Made by a program: the position numbers and the translations under genes
NCBI RefSeq assembly: GCF_003056725.1
Contig: NZ_QBKZ01000001.1
Coordinates: forward strand, 1,088,593-1,152,592
Length of the DNA: 64,000 nt
Direction of reading: 5' to 3'
DNA from: Mangrovicoccus ximenensis
GTDB taxonomy: Bacteria; Pseudomonadota; Alphaproteobacteria; Rhodobacterales; Rhodobacteraceae
In this document: one piece after another, positions 16,483-25,057 of the stretch
Position numbering within the stretch: position 1 is the first letter of the stretch
How the letters are laid out: the number at the start of each line of letters is the position of its first letter
Notes under the pieces: generated by a model
The model's input: only the letters and a program-made list of their open reading frames with translations
Database searches by the model: none
What the model was told of the DNA's origin: nothing

Positions 16483-16848
16483 TTGGAAAAATCGCTGTTC
16501 GACCGCTATGGCGGCTTTTCGACGGTCAGCAAGATCGTGCTGGATCTCTATGACAGGCTGCTGGACGACGACGATGTCGGACCGTTCTTCGACGAGATCG
16601 ACATGGCGCGGATCGTCGACCACCAGACGAAATTCGTGTCCTCGCTGATGGGCGGCCCGGCTTCCTATACCGACGACCAGATCCGCAAGATGCACGCGCA
16701 TCTGGCGATCGACCCCGAGCATTTCGAGCGGCTGGAGGAGATCCTGCGCGCCACGCTGTCCGATCACGGCGTCGCGCCCGAGGACATCGAGGCGATCACC
16801 GGCGCCTTCGCCGCGCGCCGCCCGCTGGTGGTGGAGAAGGAGCGGTGA
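16483..16848 (+). CDS. Truncated haemoglobin (group I, trHbN-like)
   Basis: This 121-residue globin reads SLFDRYGGFSTVSKIVLDLYDRLL, then a proximal region KMHAHLAIDPEHFERLEEILRATL. The expected haem-ligand histidine lies in KMHAHL. The 2-on-2 fold signature GG near the start is present. It starts with TTG at 16483, strongly indicated by AAGGAGG six bases upstream; the longer upstream frame is not protein-like. Its TGA overlaps the cyclase start by four bases (GTGA), implying co-translation. Truncated haemoglobins bind O2 or NO, so this may be the sensor or protector subunit of the cyclase. Confidence 0.88.
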   Translation: MEKSLFDRYGGFSTVSKIVLDLYDRLLDDDDVGPFFDEIDMARIVDHQTKFVSSLMGGPASYTDDQIRKMHAHLAIDPEHFERLEEILRATLSDHGVAPEDIEAITGAFAARRPLVVEKER

Positions 16849-17950
16849 GCATCGCCGCGATCAACGAACAGCTGCTGCGGGCGATCGGCGTCGGCGTCGC
16901 GCTCCTTGACCTCGACACGTTCCGCCTGCGGTTCTCCAACGACACGTTCCGCGAATGGTTCGGCGAGATCGAGATCGGCGGCGAGCTGCTCGACCGCTTC
17001 GCGGGCTTCGACGCGGCGGCGCTGCGGGCCGGGCTGGAGGCCGAGGGCCGCTATGCCACCGAGACGACCTTCCGGCTGCGCCGCCGCACCATGACCGTGG
17101 CGCTGGCCTTCAACCGCGCGCTCGACGGGGACGAGGCGGTCGCCGTGCTGGTCTGCCAGAACATCAGCCGGATCAAGGAGCTGGAGTCGATGATCGACTC
17201 CTATTCGATGATGGTCGAGCGCAACACCCGCGAGATCAAGCGCGAGAAGGAGCAGGTCGAGAAGCTGCTGCTGAACATGATGCCGCGCACGGTCTACGAG
17301 GAATACAGGACCTTCGGCGTCGTCACCCCGCGGCTCTACGATCCGGTCTCGGTGGTCTGCATCGATTTCGTCGGCTTCGCCGAGATGGTGGCCGCGCATG
17401 ACCCGGCGGTGATCGTCAGCGAGCTGAACGACATCTACACCGCCTTCGACAGGATCGGCGAACAGTTCGACTGCGCCCGCATCCGCGCCGTCGGCGATCT
17501 CTACATCGCGGTGGCGGGCCTGCCGGACCCGGCCGAGGACCATGCCCGCTGCGCCGCCGATGCCGCGGTGCGCTTCCTGCGCTATCTCGAGCAGCGCAAC
17601 AGCTCGCACCCGATCCGCTGGACCTGCCGGGTCGGCATCGCCTCGGGCGCGGTCGTCGGCTCCGTGGTGGGGGTCCAGAAATACATCTACGACGTGTTCG
17701 GCCCGGCGGTGATCCACGCGAGCCGCCTGCGCTACCACGCGCGGCCGATGAAGATCGTCGGCAACGGGCCGCTCGCCCGCGCGCTCGGGCCGGGCTTCGC
17801 CGTGACCGAGGCCGGGATGGCCGAGCTGTCGGATGGCGGCGAGGAGCCCGCCTTCCCGTCCCTGCCGCGCATGCCTGTCTCCGCCGTTGATCCGCGGCAG
17901 ATGAATCATGTTCTGCAAACGGCGTCGAGGTCCGACTATTTCAGCAGCCT
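16845..17950 (+). CDS. PAS-like, class III adenylate/guanylate cyclase (3' end at a join)
   Basis: The frame begins with GTG, overlapping the globin stop. Residues about 1-105 form a PAS-like sensor. A signalling helix follows (ELESMIDSYSMMVERNTREI to EKLLLNMMP, about 110-148). The class III catalytic domain covers about 160-330. Metal-binding aspartates are in VCIDFVGF (D174) and AVGDLYIA (D218); the transition-state arginine lies in VIHASRLR. The usual VN asparagine is replaced (VI), and the purine-specifying lysine position is Arg, so substrate and activity are uncertain. No own stop is seen: the frame runs into the antisense LacI gene near 17950, although the catalytic domain looks complete. 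Confidence 0.8.
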
Positions 17951-17951
17951 G

Positions 17952-18977
17952 CTAGGCCGGGGGCGGCGCGCAGCTTCCGCGCAGGCTGATCTGGCAGCCG
18001 AGCTCGATCCGCCGCGCCAGATGGCTTCCGGGGCGGCGCAGCGCCAGCTCCAGCTCCTCGAGCGCGGTCACCGCGATGTCGTCGAGCGGCGGCCGGATCG
18101 AGGTCAGCGGCGGGCTCGACATCTGTCCCGCGAAACTGTCGTCGAAGCCCATGACCGAGACATCCTCCGGCACGCGGTAGCCCGCCGCCTGCAGGACCTG
18201 CATCGCCCGGATCGCGATGTTGTCCGACAGGCAGAGCACCGCCGTCACCGGCAAGGTTCCGCCCTGCGCGGCGATCCAGGCGCCGAATTCGCGCTCGGCG
18301 ATGTCCGGGGCGAAGCCCGAGAGCCGCAGGATGCGCGACTCGTCCGGCTCGATCCCCTGCTCGCGCAGCGCTTCGCGGAACCCGGCCTCGCGGCGGCGGA
18401 TGGTGAAGCGCCCGCTCCAGGACAGCAGCAGGATGTCGCGGTGGCCGAGGTCCAGCAGGTGCTGGGTGCCGAGCACCGTCGAATAGGTGTTGCCGATGCC
18501 CACCGAGCTGATCCGCGAGCTGGGATCGAGCCCGAAGAGCAGAACCGACGGGCGCGGCTCTTCGGCCAGCCGCCCGATCAGCGCCGGGTTCTCGTCGAAA
18601 TGCACGACGATCGCCTCGGCATCCGATCCGGCGATGCCTGCCATCACCCGCTCCGGGTCCAGCCGGTCGCCCGGAGAGATCACCGGATCGACGCGGATGC
18701 CCCGTCCGGCACATTCCGAGCGCAGCTTTTCCAGGATGCGCCAGGAGGTGAAGTTGGTCTCGGAGGCCTGCAGCATCGCCTCGGGCATGGCCAGCACGAT
18801 GGATTGCAGCCCCGCCTGCGTCGCCTTGCGCACGCGGGTGTCGATATACCCTTGCGCGCGGGCGATCTCGAGGATCTCGCGGCGCTTTTCCTCCGAGATC
18901 CGGGAGCTGCCCTGCAGCGCCCGGCTGACCGTGCTGACCGACACCCCGGCCGCCTGGGCGATGTTCTTCAGGCTCAC
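17952..18977 (-). CDS. LacI-family transcriptional regulator
   Basis: A complete 341-residue LacI protein. The N-terminal HTH is SLKNIAQAAGVSVSTVSRAL, then a hinge, then a periplasmic-binding-protein-like effector domain (GHRDILLLSWSGRF, AVLCLSDNIAIRAMQ, VSVMGFDDSFAGQ). It is the last gene of the minus-strand sugar ABC transporter cluster, its start one base after the permease stop. It probably senses a pectin- or rhamnogalacturonan-derived sugar and controls the cluster. The stop at 17952 lies right at a probable join with the cyclase segment. Confidence 0.88.
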   Translation of the reverse strand: MSLKNIAQAAGVSVSTVSRALQGSSRISEEKRREILEIARAQGYIDTRVRKATQAGLQSIVLAMPEAMLQASETNFTSWRILEKLRSECAGRGIRVDPVISPGDRLDPERVMAGIAGSDAEAIVVHFDENPALIGRLAEEPRPSVLLFGLDPSSRISSVGIGNTYSTVLGTQHLLDLGHRDILLLSWSGRFTIRRREAGFREALREQGIEPDESRILRLSGFAPDIAEREFGAWIAAQGGTLPVTAVLCLSDNIAIRAMQVLQAAGYRVPEDVSVMGFDDSFAGQMSSPPLTSIRPPLDDIAVTALEELELALRRPGSHLARRIELGCQISLRGSCAPPPA

Positions 18978-18978
18978 G

Positions 18979-20022
18979 TCATTTCACTCCGGAACTGGCC
19001 ACCCCTTCGGTGATGTACCTCTGCAGGAAGAGGAAGATAAGGGTCACCGGCAAGAGCGCGACAACGGTCATCGACAGGATGTAGTGCCATTGCACCGTAA
19101 ACTGCCCCTGGAAGGCGTTGAGACCGAGCTGCAGCGTGTAGTTCTCGGGGCTCGAGAGCACGATCAGCGGCCAGAGGAAGTCGTTCCAGCGCCAGATCAC
19201 CGAGAAGATCGCCAGAACCGCCAGCGCCGGCGCCGAAAGCGGCAGGATGATCCGCCAGTAGATGCGGAATTCGCTCGCGGCATCCACCCGCGCCGCCTCG
19301 ATCAGGTCGTCGGGGATGGTCAGCATGTACTGGCGCAGGAGGAACACGCCGGTCGGCGTCGCCACGGTGGAGAAGATCACCCCCCAGAGATTGTCGGCGA
19401 GGTTCAGCCCGACGATCACCATGAAGGCCGGGACCATGATCACCGACAGGGGCAGCATCAGCGTCGAGAGCATCAGCACGAAGATCGTGGTCGAGCCGCG
19501 GAAGCGGTATTTCGACAGGGCGAAGGCCGCCATCGAGTTCAGCACCAGCGTCAGGATGGTCGCCACCACGGTCACGAAGACCGAGTTCTTCAGGTAGGTG
19601 AGGAAGGCGAAGCGCTCGAGCGGGTCGGTGTAGTTCGCCCATTCCGCGCTGATCACCGTCTGCTTCTCGATGGCGCCGGCATCGACGCTCAGCCGCTCGC
19701 CGGGGCTTGCCGGATCGACCACGGTCGCCTTCAGCCCGATGCGGCGGACCAGCCCGACGGTGCGGGCCTCTCCGGTCTCGTCGGTCCACAGATAGGCGGG
19801 CAGCGGCTCGTCATAGCCTTCGATCACCAGTTCTTCGGCGGCGCGCGGCAATAGCGTCGGCGGGAAGCTGTTGATCTCGGCCTCGGGCTTGAAGGAGGAC
19901 AGGAACGCCCAGCCGATCGGGATGGCGATCACCAGTGTGCCGAGGATCAGCCAGGCCCAGGCGAGGATGTCGGTGACGTCCATGCGGCTCTTGCCGCGGG
20001 TGCGGGTCAGGAAACCGAGCAT
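18979..20022 (-). CDS. Sugar ABC transporter permease (MalG/LacG type)
   Basis: This 347-residue inner-membrane permease has six predicted helices and the EAA loop EAARVDAASEFRIYWRIILP, which docks the ATPase. The C-terminus (LLPVTLIFLFLQRYITEG) is typical of CUT1 permeases. Between TM1 and TM2 there is an unusually long hydrophilic periplasmic segment of about 90 residues (roughly 55-145). It is downstream of its MalF-type partner, with one base between stop and start, and upstream of the LacI gene. The substrate is likely an oligogalacturonide or rhamnogalacturonan oligosaccharide, inferred from the GH105 neighbour. Confidence 0.9.
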   Translation of the reverse strand: MLGFLTRTRGKSRMDVTDILAWAWLILGTLVIAIPIGWAFLSSFKPEAEINSFPPTLLPRAAEELVIEGYDEPLPAYLWTDETGEARTVGLVRRIGLKATVVDPASPGERLSVDAGAIEKQTVISAEWANYTDPLERFAFLTYLKNSVFVTVVATILTLVLNSMAAFALSKYRFRGSTTIFVLMLSTLMLPLSVIMVPAFMVIVGLNLADNLWGVIFSTVATPTGVFLLRQYMLTIPDDLIEAARVDAASEFRIYWRIILPLSAPALAVLAIFSVIWRWNDFLWPLIVLSSPENYTLQLGLNAFQGQFTVQWHYILSMTVVALLPVTLIFLFLQRYITEGVASSGVK

Positions 20023-20023
20023 G

Positions 20024-21058
20024 TCAATTCTCCGCTTTCTTGCCGAGCCAGAGCTGGACCAGCGTGAGGACGAGAAGCGCCAGCCCCATCAGCACCGAGG
20101 CGGCCGAGGCGAGCCCGTAGAGCCGCACATCGGTGGCAAAGGCGGTCTCGTAGATGAACTGGACGACGAAGGTGTTGGCCGTGCCCGGTCCGCCGCCATC
20201 GGTCAGCACCCAGGCCTCGTCGAAGACCTGCACCGAGCGGATCAGCAGGAGCACCAGCACCACCAGCAGGTTCGGCATCAGCAAGGGCAGCGTCAGCCGC
20301 CAGAACTGCCGCCAGCGCGAGGTGCCGTCGATCAGCGCGGCCTCGTAGATGTCGCGCGGGATTGCCTGCAGGCCGGCAAGGATGATGAGCGTGTAGAAGC
20401 CCATGTGGAACCAGATCGAGACATAGACCACCCAGAAGCGCGACCAGAGCACCTCGAGGAGGAAGATCGTCCGCTCGCCCATCATGTCGGCGAAGACCGC
20501 GTTCAGCAGCCCGTTGCGCGCCAGGAACCATTTCCAGACCAGCGCGACCACCACCGGCGACAGCAGTACCGGATAGAAGAAGATCGCGCGGAAGAAGGCC
20601 TTGCCGCGGGTCAGCCGGTTCAGCACCAGCGCAGTGACCAGCGACACCACGAGCGTGCCGGTGGCGTTGAAGGCGGTGTACCAGGTGGTGTTGAAGACCG
20701 CGGTCCAGAACAGGTCGAGTTCGCAGGTGGCGGGGTCGAGGTAGCTGCCGCAGCTCAGCAGCCGCGAGAAGTTCTCGAACCCCACGAAGGGCCGGTTCCA
20801 CAGCAGCAGCTCGGTGCCGCCGGTGAAGGCATAGCCGATCGCCAGCAGCACCGGGATGAACACGAAGATGGTGAAGAGCGCCATGTTCGGCAGCACGAAG
20901 ACCCAGGGCATCCGGCGCAGGCCGATCAGCCGCTGCAGCCGGGTGAAGGGCCATTCGACCACCCCCATCGCGGCCTCGAGCAGCCGGTCGCCGCGGTCGC
21001 CGGAGCTCACCGCCGCCTCGCGCGCGGGCCGTACGTAACCGTCATCCGTGGCGGCCAT
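20024..21058 (-). CDS. Sugar ABC transporter permease (MalF/UgpA type)
   Basis: The 344-residue permease has an N-terminal cytosolic extension, then helices from PWVFVLPNMALFTIFVFIPV. It includes the EAA loop EAALIDGTSRWRQFWRLTLP and the conserved DEAWVLTDGGGPGTANTF segment of CUT1 sugar permeases. The ATG at 21058 is one base after the ATPase stop. It forms the transmembrane channel with the MalG-type partner. No solute-binding protein gene of this transporter is seen in the window, so it is either elsewhere or lost at a join. Confidence 0.9.
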   Translation of the reverse strand: MAATDDGYVRPAREAAVSSGDRGDRLLEAAMGVVEWPFTRLQRLIGLRRMPWVFVLPNMALFTIFVFIPVLLAIGYAFTGGTELLLWNRPFVGFENFSRLLSCGSYLDPATCELDLFWTAVFNTTWYTAFNATGTLVVSLVTALVLNRLTRGKAFFRAIFFYPVLLSPVVVALVWKWFLARNGLLNAVFADMMGERTIFLLEVLWSRFWVVYVSIWFHMGFYTLIILAGLQAIPRDIYEAALIDGTSRWRQFWRLTLPLLMPNLLVVLVLLLIRSVQVFDEAWVLTDGGGPGTANTFVVQFIYETAFATDVRLYGLASAASVLMGLALLVLTLVQLWLGKKAEN

Positions 21059-21059
21059 C

Positions 21060-22151
21060 TCACGCCCTCCCCAGGCTCTGGCCGCTGGCGGCGTCGAACA
21101 GGTGGACATGGCCCGCGCGCGGACGGACCGGCAAGCGGTCGCCCGGCGCCGCATCCAGATGGTTCTGGACATGGACGATGGTGGTCGTCTCCGCCCCGTT
21201 CAGCCGGCCATGCAGATAGGTCTCGTGGCCGAGGCTCTCGACCTGGTCGACATCGAGCATGAGGGGCGATCCTTCGGCCTCGGCGCCGACGGCGAAATGC
21301 GACGGACGCAGGCCGATCTTGACCGCGCGCCCGCTGGCGGCATGGCCGAGCGGCACCGTCAGTTCGCCGGTCTCGGGCGAGGCGACCCGCGCGGCGCCGC
21401 CTTCGGTCCCGACGATCTGCCCGTCATAGAGGTTCATCCGCGGGCTGCCGATGAAGCCCGCCACGAAGAGGTTCGCGGGCCGCTCGAACAGGTCGAGCGG
21501 TCGGCCCACCTGCTCCACCTTGCCGCCGTTCAGCACGACGATCTTGCCCGCCATGGTCATCGCCTCGACCTGGTCATGGGTGACGTAGATCATGGTGGTG
21601 CCGAGCTGGCGGTGCAGCCTCGTGATCTCGCCGCGGGTCTGGACGCGCAGCTTGGCGTCGAGATTGCTGAGCGGTTCGTCGAAGAGGAACACCTTGGGGT
21701 GGCGCACGATGGCGCGGCCGATGGCGACGCGCTGGCGCTGCCCGCCCGAGAGCGCCTTCGGCTTGCGGTCGAGATAGGCGTCGAGTTCCAGCATCCGCGC
21801 CGCCTCGGCGACGCGGGCGTCGATCTCGGCGCGCTTCATCCGCAGGTTCTCCAGGCCGAAGGACAGGTTCTTGCGCACCGTGAGATGCGGATAGAGCGCG
21901 TAGCTCTGGAACACCATCGAGATGCCCCGCTCCGACGGCGTCATCTCGTTGACAACCTCGCCGTCGAAGGCGATCTCGCCGCGGCTGATGCTTTCCAGCC
22001 CGGCGATCATCCTGAGCATGGTCGATTTCCCGCAGCCCGAGGGGCCGACCAGGGCGACGAACTCGCCTTCCTCGATATCGAGGTCGATGCCGTGGATCAC
22101 CTCGAGATTGCCGTAGGCCTTGGTCAGCCCGTCCATCCGGATGGATGCCAT
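21060..22151 (-). CDS. Sugar ABC transporter ATP-binding protein (UgpC/MalK type)
   Basis: This 363-residue ATPase has Walker A GPSGCGKST, Q-loop MVFQSYALYPHLTV, signature LSGGQRQR, Walker B VFLFDEPLSNLDAKLR and the switch histidine in IYVTHDQVEAMTMA. A C-terminal TOBE/OB regulatory domain follows (from about residue 235). GGAGGAG precedes the ATG at 22151; an in-frame upstream start is less convincing. It is the ATP-driven subunit of the CUT1 transporter encoded with it and follows the GH105 gene in the operon. Confidence 0.92.
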   Translation of the reverse strand: MASIRMDGLTKAYGNLEVIHGIDLDIEEGEFVALVGPSGCGKSTMLRMIAGLESISRGEIAFDGEVVNEMTPSERGISMVFQSYALYPHLTVRKNLSFGLENLRMKRAEIDARVAEAARMLELDAYLDRKPKALSGGQRQRVAIGRAIVRHPKVFLFDEPLSNLDAKLRVQTRGEITRLHRQLGTTMIYVTHDQVEAMTMAGKIVVLNGGKVEQVGRPLDLFERPANLFVAGFIGSPRMNLYDGQIVGTEGGAARVASPETGELTVPLGHAASGRAVKIGLRPSHFAVGAEAEGSPLMLDVDQVESLGHETYLHGRLNGAETTTIVHVQNHLDAAPGDRLPVRPRAGHVHLFDAASGQSLGRA

Positions 22152-22174
22152 TTCCGTCTCCTCCCTCGTTCGGT

Positions 22175-23254
22175 TCAGCGGGCCGTCTGCGCGGCGCGGT
22201 CGCATTCCATCAGGAACAGGCTTCCCAAAGCCTGCCCGTAGGGCGTCGGCAGGTTCGGGATCTGCCGGTAGAATTCCAGCGTGTCGCCCATCGGCGTGCC
22301 GTCCGAGACATCGCCGAGGAAGCCGTCGCCGTCGATCCGCGCCAGGATCGCGGGCAGCGCGCGTTCGACGATCCGGGCCTCCTCCGCCCCGATCAGCCCC
22401 TCGCGGCGCCCGGCCAAGACGCCATAGGCGATGCCGGCCGTTCCGGATGCCTCGACCGGGCTGCCGGGATCGTCGAGCAGCGTGTGGAACAGCCCCTCGC
22501 CGTTCTGCAGGACGGCCAGCGCGCGGACCTGGGTCAGGTAGACCTCGCGCAGGTAGCGTGCCACCGCGCCTTCCGGCGGGCAGATGCGGAACAGCTCCGG
22601 AATGGCGATCGTCACCCAGGCATTGCCCCGCGCCCAGAGCGCCTTGGCATAGCTGTGCCGTCCGATGAAGGTCCAGCCGTGGTAGAACAGCCCGCTTTCG
22701 CGGTCGCCGAGAAAGCGGACATGGGTCAGGTACTGGTAATGCGCGTCCTCGATCCAGTCGCGGCGGCCGAGGATCTTGCCGGCCTGCGCCACGAAGAGCA
22801 CCGCCATGACCAGCGTGTCGTCCCAGAGCTGGCCGTCATTGTCGCGCTCCTTGACGGTATGCTGGTAGCCGCCCTCCTCGGTCTTCGGCATCTCGTCATG
22901 CAGCCACGCGGCCCAGTCGCCGATGATCGCGCGCCAGTCCCCGCGCGGGCGGCGTTCGGCCAAGAGCGCCAGCGCCAGCATCGGCGCGGTCGAATTGACC
23001 TGGCGGCGCGGCAGGCCGCGGGCGATCTGGCGGTCGTACCAGCGCGCCAGCCGGTCCATCGCGGCCTCGTCATTCTCGGCCTCGGCGCGGCGGAACTCGC
23101 CGTAGAGGCCGACGCCGACCTCCCAGTCCCATTCGTCGAAATCGATCTCGTCGCCGGGGCCCGCGCCCTCGTCGCCGATGCCCTTGAGCCTGCGGAACCC
23201 GCGCGACAGCGCGGCGATGGCCGAGGCAATGTCCAGATTGGCGTGATAGGTCAT
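22175..23254 (-). CDS. Glycoside hydrolase family 105/88, unsaturated rhamnogalacturonyl hydrolase-like
   Basis: The 359-residue (alpha/alpha)6-barrel enzyme shows QLWDDTLVMAVLFVAQAGK, the WDDTL motif whose Asp is the catalytic acid in GH88/GH105. It also has LFYHGWTFIGRHSYAKALWARGNAW, including the WARGN motif, and VEASGTAGIAYGVL. Such enzymes release the unsaturated uronic acid from oligosaccharides made by pectate or rhamnogalacturonan lyases, usually in the cytoplasm; no signal peptide is seen. It lies between the ABC ATPase and an unknown 600-residue protein on one strand. A second, dissimilar GH105 is at 46032. Confidence 0.88.
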   Translation of the reverse strand: MTYHANLDIASAIAALSRGFRRLKGIGDEGAGPGDEIDFDEWDWEVGVGLYGEFRRAEAENDEAAMDRLARWYDRQIARGLPRRQVNSTAPMLALALLAERRPRGDWRAIIGDWAAWLHDEMPKTEEGGYQHTVKERDNDGQLWDDTLVMAVLFVAQAGKILGRRDWIEDAHYQYLTHVRFLGDRESGLFYHGWTFIGRHSYAKALWARGNAWVTIAIPELFRICPPEGAVARYLREVYLTQVRALAVLQNGEGLFHTLLDDPGSPVEASGTAGIAYGVLAGRREGLIGAEEARIVERALPAILARIDGDGFLGDVSDGTPMGDTLEFYRQIPNLPTPYGQALGSLFLMECDRAAQTAR

Positions 23255-25057
23255 TCAGAACTCCACAGCTTGGAGGGGCGCGCCGTCGAAACCGGCATGC
23301 GGGGTGATCGAGAGAGGGGCGAAGGGCACCGGGCTGCCGTCGCGCAGCAGGCCGCCGGCGAAATCGGCGGCAAGCGACGCGTCCCCGGCCTGCCAGCCCA
23401 GCCGCAGCCCGGCGGCATCGAATTGCGGCGCCAGCGCACGGGCCGCGCCGCGGAAGTCATCGAAGCTGCCATGGGTGGCGGCGGAACCGGCCACCATCAG
23501 CCAGCCCGCCTGCGCGGCATGGGCCCGCCATTCCTGGCCCTTGTAGAGCCCGGTCTCCAGCCGTTCGAGCGGCGCCGAGGCCCAGAGCGCAGCATAGCCG
23601 TCGCCCGTCCGCTGGAACAGCCACTGGCCGTCCTCGATGCAGTCGTCGAGCAACTCGGCCGGGGCGAAGGCATGGGTGAAGCGCACCGGATGGCCGTGGC
23701 GGCCGAGATCGTAGACCAGCGCGGCAACATTGCCGTCCATGCAGACCCGCGGCACGGTGCCGTTCGCCATCCAGTAGGAGGGCCGCCCGCCGCCCCAGAC
23801 CTTCAGTTCGCCGGGATGGCTGATCCAGGTCCGCGCCAGCGGATGGGCGGCGAACTGGATTTCCGCGACATGCTGCTGGTGGCCCGGATCGCCGGTGCGG
23901 TGGCCGGTCACCGCCGAGAGCTGGGCGGCGGCCGATTTCCACAGCGCAAGCTTGGCATTGCGGTTCAGCCCCTGGACATAGCGCGCCTCCAGCCGGCCAT
24001 GGCCGCCGAGCCGGTGCAGCCCCTCGCAGGCGGCGGGCGGCATGTAATCCGACACCGCGAAGAGCGCGGCGGCGCGCTCATGGCCCGGGCACCAGATGCC
24101 GCCGAAGGCGACGGCGGCGACCGCGCCCAGCTCCGTGGCGGGCCCGGCGAACAGCTCCTTTTCATAGACCCGGCCCTGGCTGCCCACCGGCATGCCGTCG
24201 ACCGAATGCAGCGCGGTCATCACGAAGATGCTGTCGATCAGCGCCTTTGCGCGCGCCTTCAGCGCCGCATCCGGGCTGCAGGCCTCCAGCGTGAAGAGCC
24301 CGAGCAGGTCGATCGGATAGTAGCAGGAGGAATTCCACTCGGCGAGCCCGTGATCCTCGACCGAGGCGAACCAGCGGCCCAGCCGGGCACGGGCGGCCTC
24401 GCGGTGCTCGGCGCCAGTGCGGCCGCTGTTGGGGAAGACCTCCTCGGGGAAGGTGTCGCCCGCGAGGAACTGCGCGACATGGAAGCAGAAGGCATGGTTC
24501 TCGCTCCAGAACCACATCACGTCATTGCCCGGCTCGTCGAGCCAGTAGCGGAAGCCGAGGATGGCGCGGCGCACCTCGGCCCAGAGCTCCGCGCCGATGC
24601 CGGTCCCGGCATGGCCGCGCCAGGCCCAGATCAGCGGCAGGATCCAGAAATCCGCGCAATCGTAGCGTCCGTCGATGCCGGTCAGCGTGTGGCGGACGAT
24701 CCGCTCGATCTCATCCGCCGGGCCGCCTTCCTTCAGCAGGAGCAGGCCGCGCGAGATGCTGCTGCCGGGTTCGGCGGCGATGCGGGCGCGGGCTTCGGCC
24801 TTGCGCGCCTCAAGCGTGGCGCCGCCGAGCCAGAGCCCGAGCCGCGCGGCGTCCGCGCAAAGCGCCCTGAGCTTGCCGTCTCCCGGCCCGGAGTGGCCGA
24901 GACGGCCCGTCGCGGCCCGAGCGCGCCACATGGCTCCGGCCATCGCCTCTTCGGCCATGTACAGCCGGCGCAGCAGGCCGGAAGTCCCGGACCGGCTTCT
25001 TGCGAGGCGCGGCTTCTGCCATGCCGCGACGGGGGGGCGCAGCATGTCAGAAGACAT
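23255..25057 (-). CDS. Uncharacterised 600-residue protein of a pectin-use operon
   Basis: I do not recognise a defined family. The first 330 residues are helix-rich, with aromatic and polar segments (DCADFWILPLIWAWRGH, WFWSENHAFCFHVAQFLAG, AEWNSSCYYPIDLLGLF) resembling the inner face of an (alpha/alpha)n-toroid as in polysaccharide lyases. The C-terminal half is beta-rich (KVWGGGRPSYWMANG, YDLGRHGHPVRFTHAFAP). That layout suggests a heparinase II/III- or GH-like carbohydrate enzyme, but this is inference from shape only. No signal peptide is visible. Its stop is next to the GH105 start. The ATG at 25057 overlaps the upstream M50 gene by 11 bases; the ATG at 25045 is an alternative. Confidence 0.65.
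   Translation of the reverse strand: MSSDMLRPPVAAWQKPRLARSRSGTSGLLRRLYMAEEAMAGAMWRARAATGRLGHSGPGDGKLRALCADAARLGLWLGGATLEARKAEARARIAAEPGSSISRGLLLLKEGGPADEIERIVRHTLTGIDGRYDCADFWILPLIWAWRGHAGTGIGAELWAEVRRAILGFRYWLDEPGNDVMWFWSENHAFCFHVAQFLAGDTFPEEVFPNSGRTGAEHREAARARLGRWFASVEDHGLAEWNSSCYYPIDLLGLFTLEACSPDAALKARAKALIDSIFVMTALHSVDGMPVGSQGRVYEKELFAGPATELGAVAAVAFGGIWCPGHERAAALFAVSDYMPPAACEGLHRLGGHGRLEARYVQGLNRNAKLALWKSAAAQLSAVTGHRTGDPGHQQHVAEIQFAAHPLARTWISHPGELKVWGGGRPSYWMANGTVPRVCMDGNVAALVYDLGRHGHPVRFTHAFAPAELLDDCIEDGQWLFQRTGDGYAALWASAPLERLETGLYKGQEWRAHAAQAGWLMVAGSAATHGSFDDFRGAARALAPQFDAAGLRLGWQAGDASLAADFAGGLLRDGSPVPFAPLSITPHAGFDGAPLQAVEF

Noticed and set aside
17952..19013. Cyclase continuing as a 722-residue protein
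   Set aside because: Beyond about residue 369 the frame is antisense to an intact LacI gene and has no domain features.
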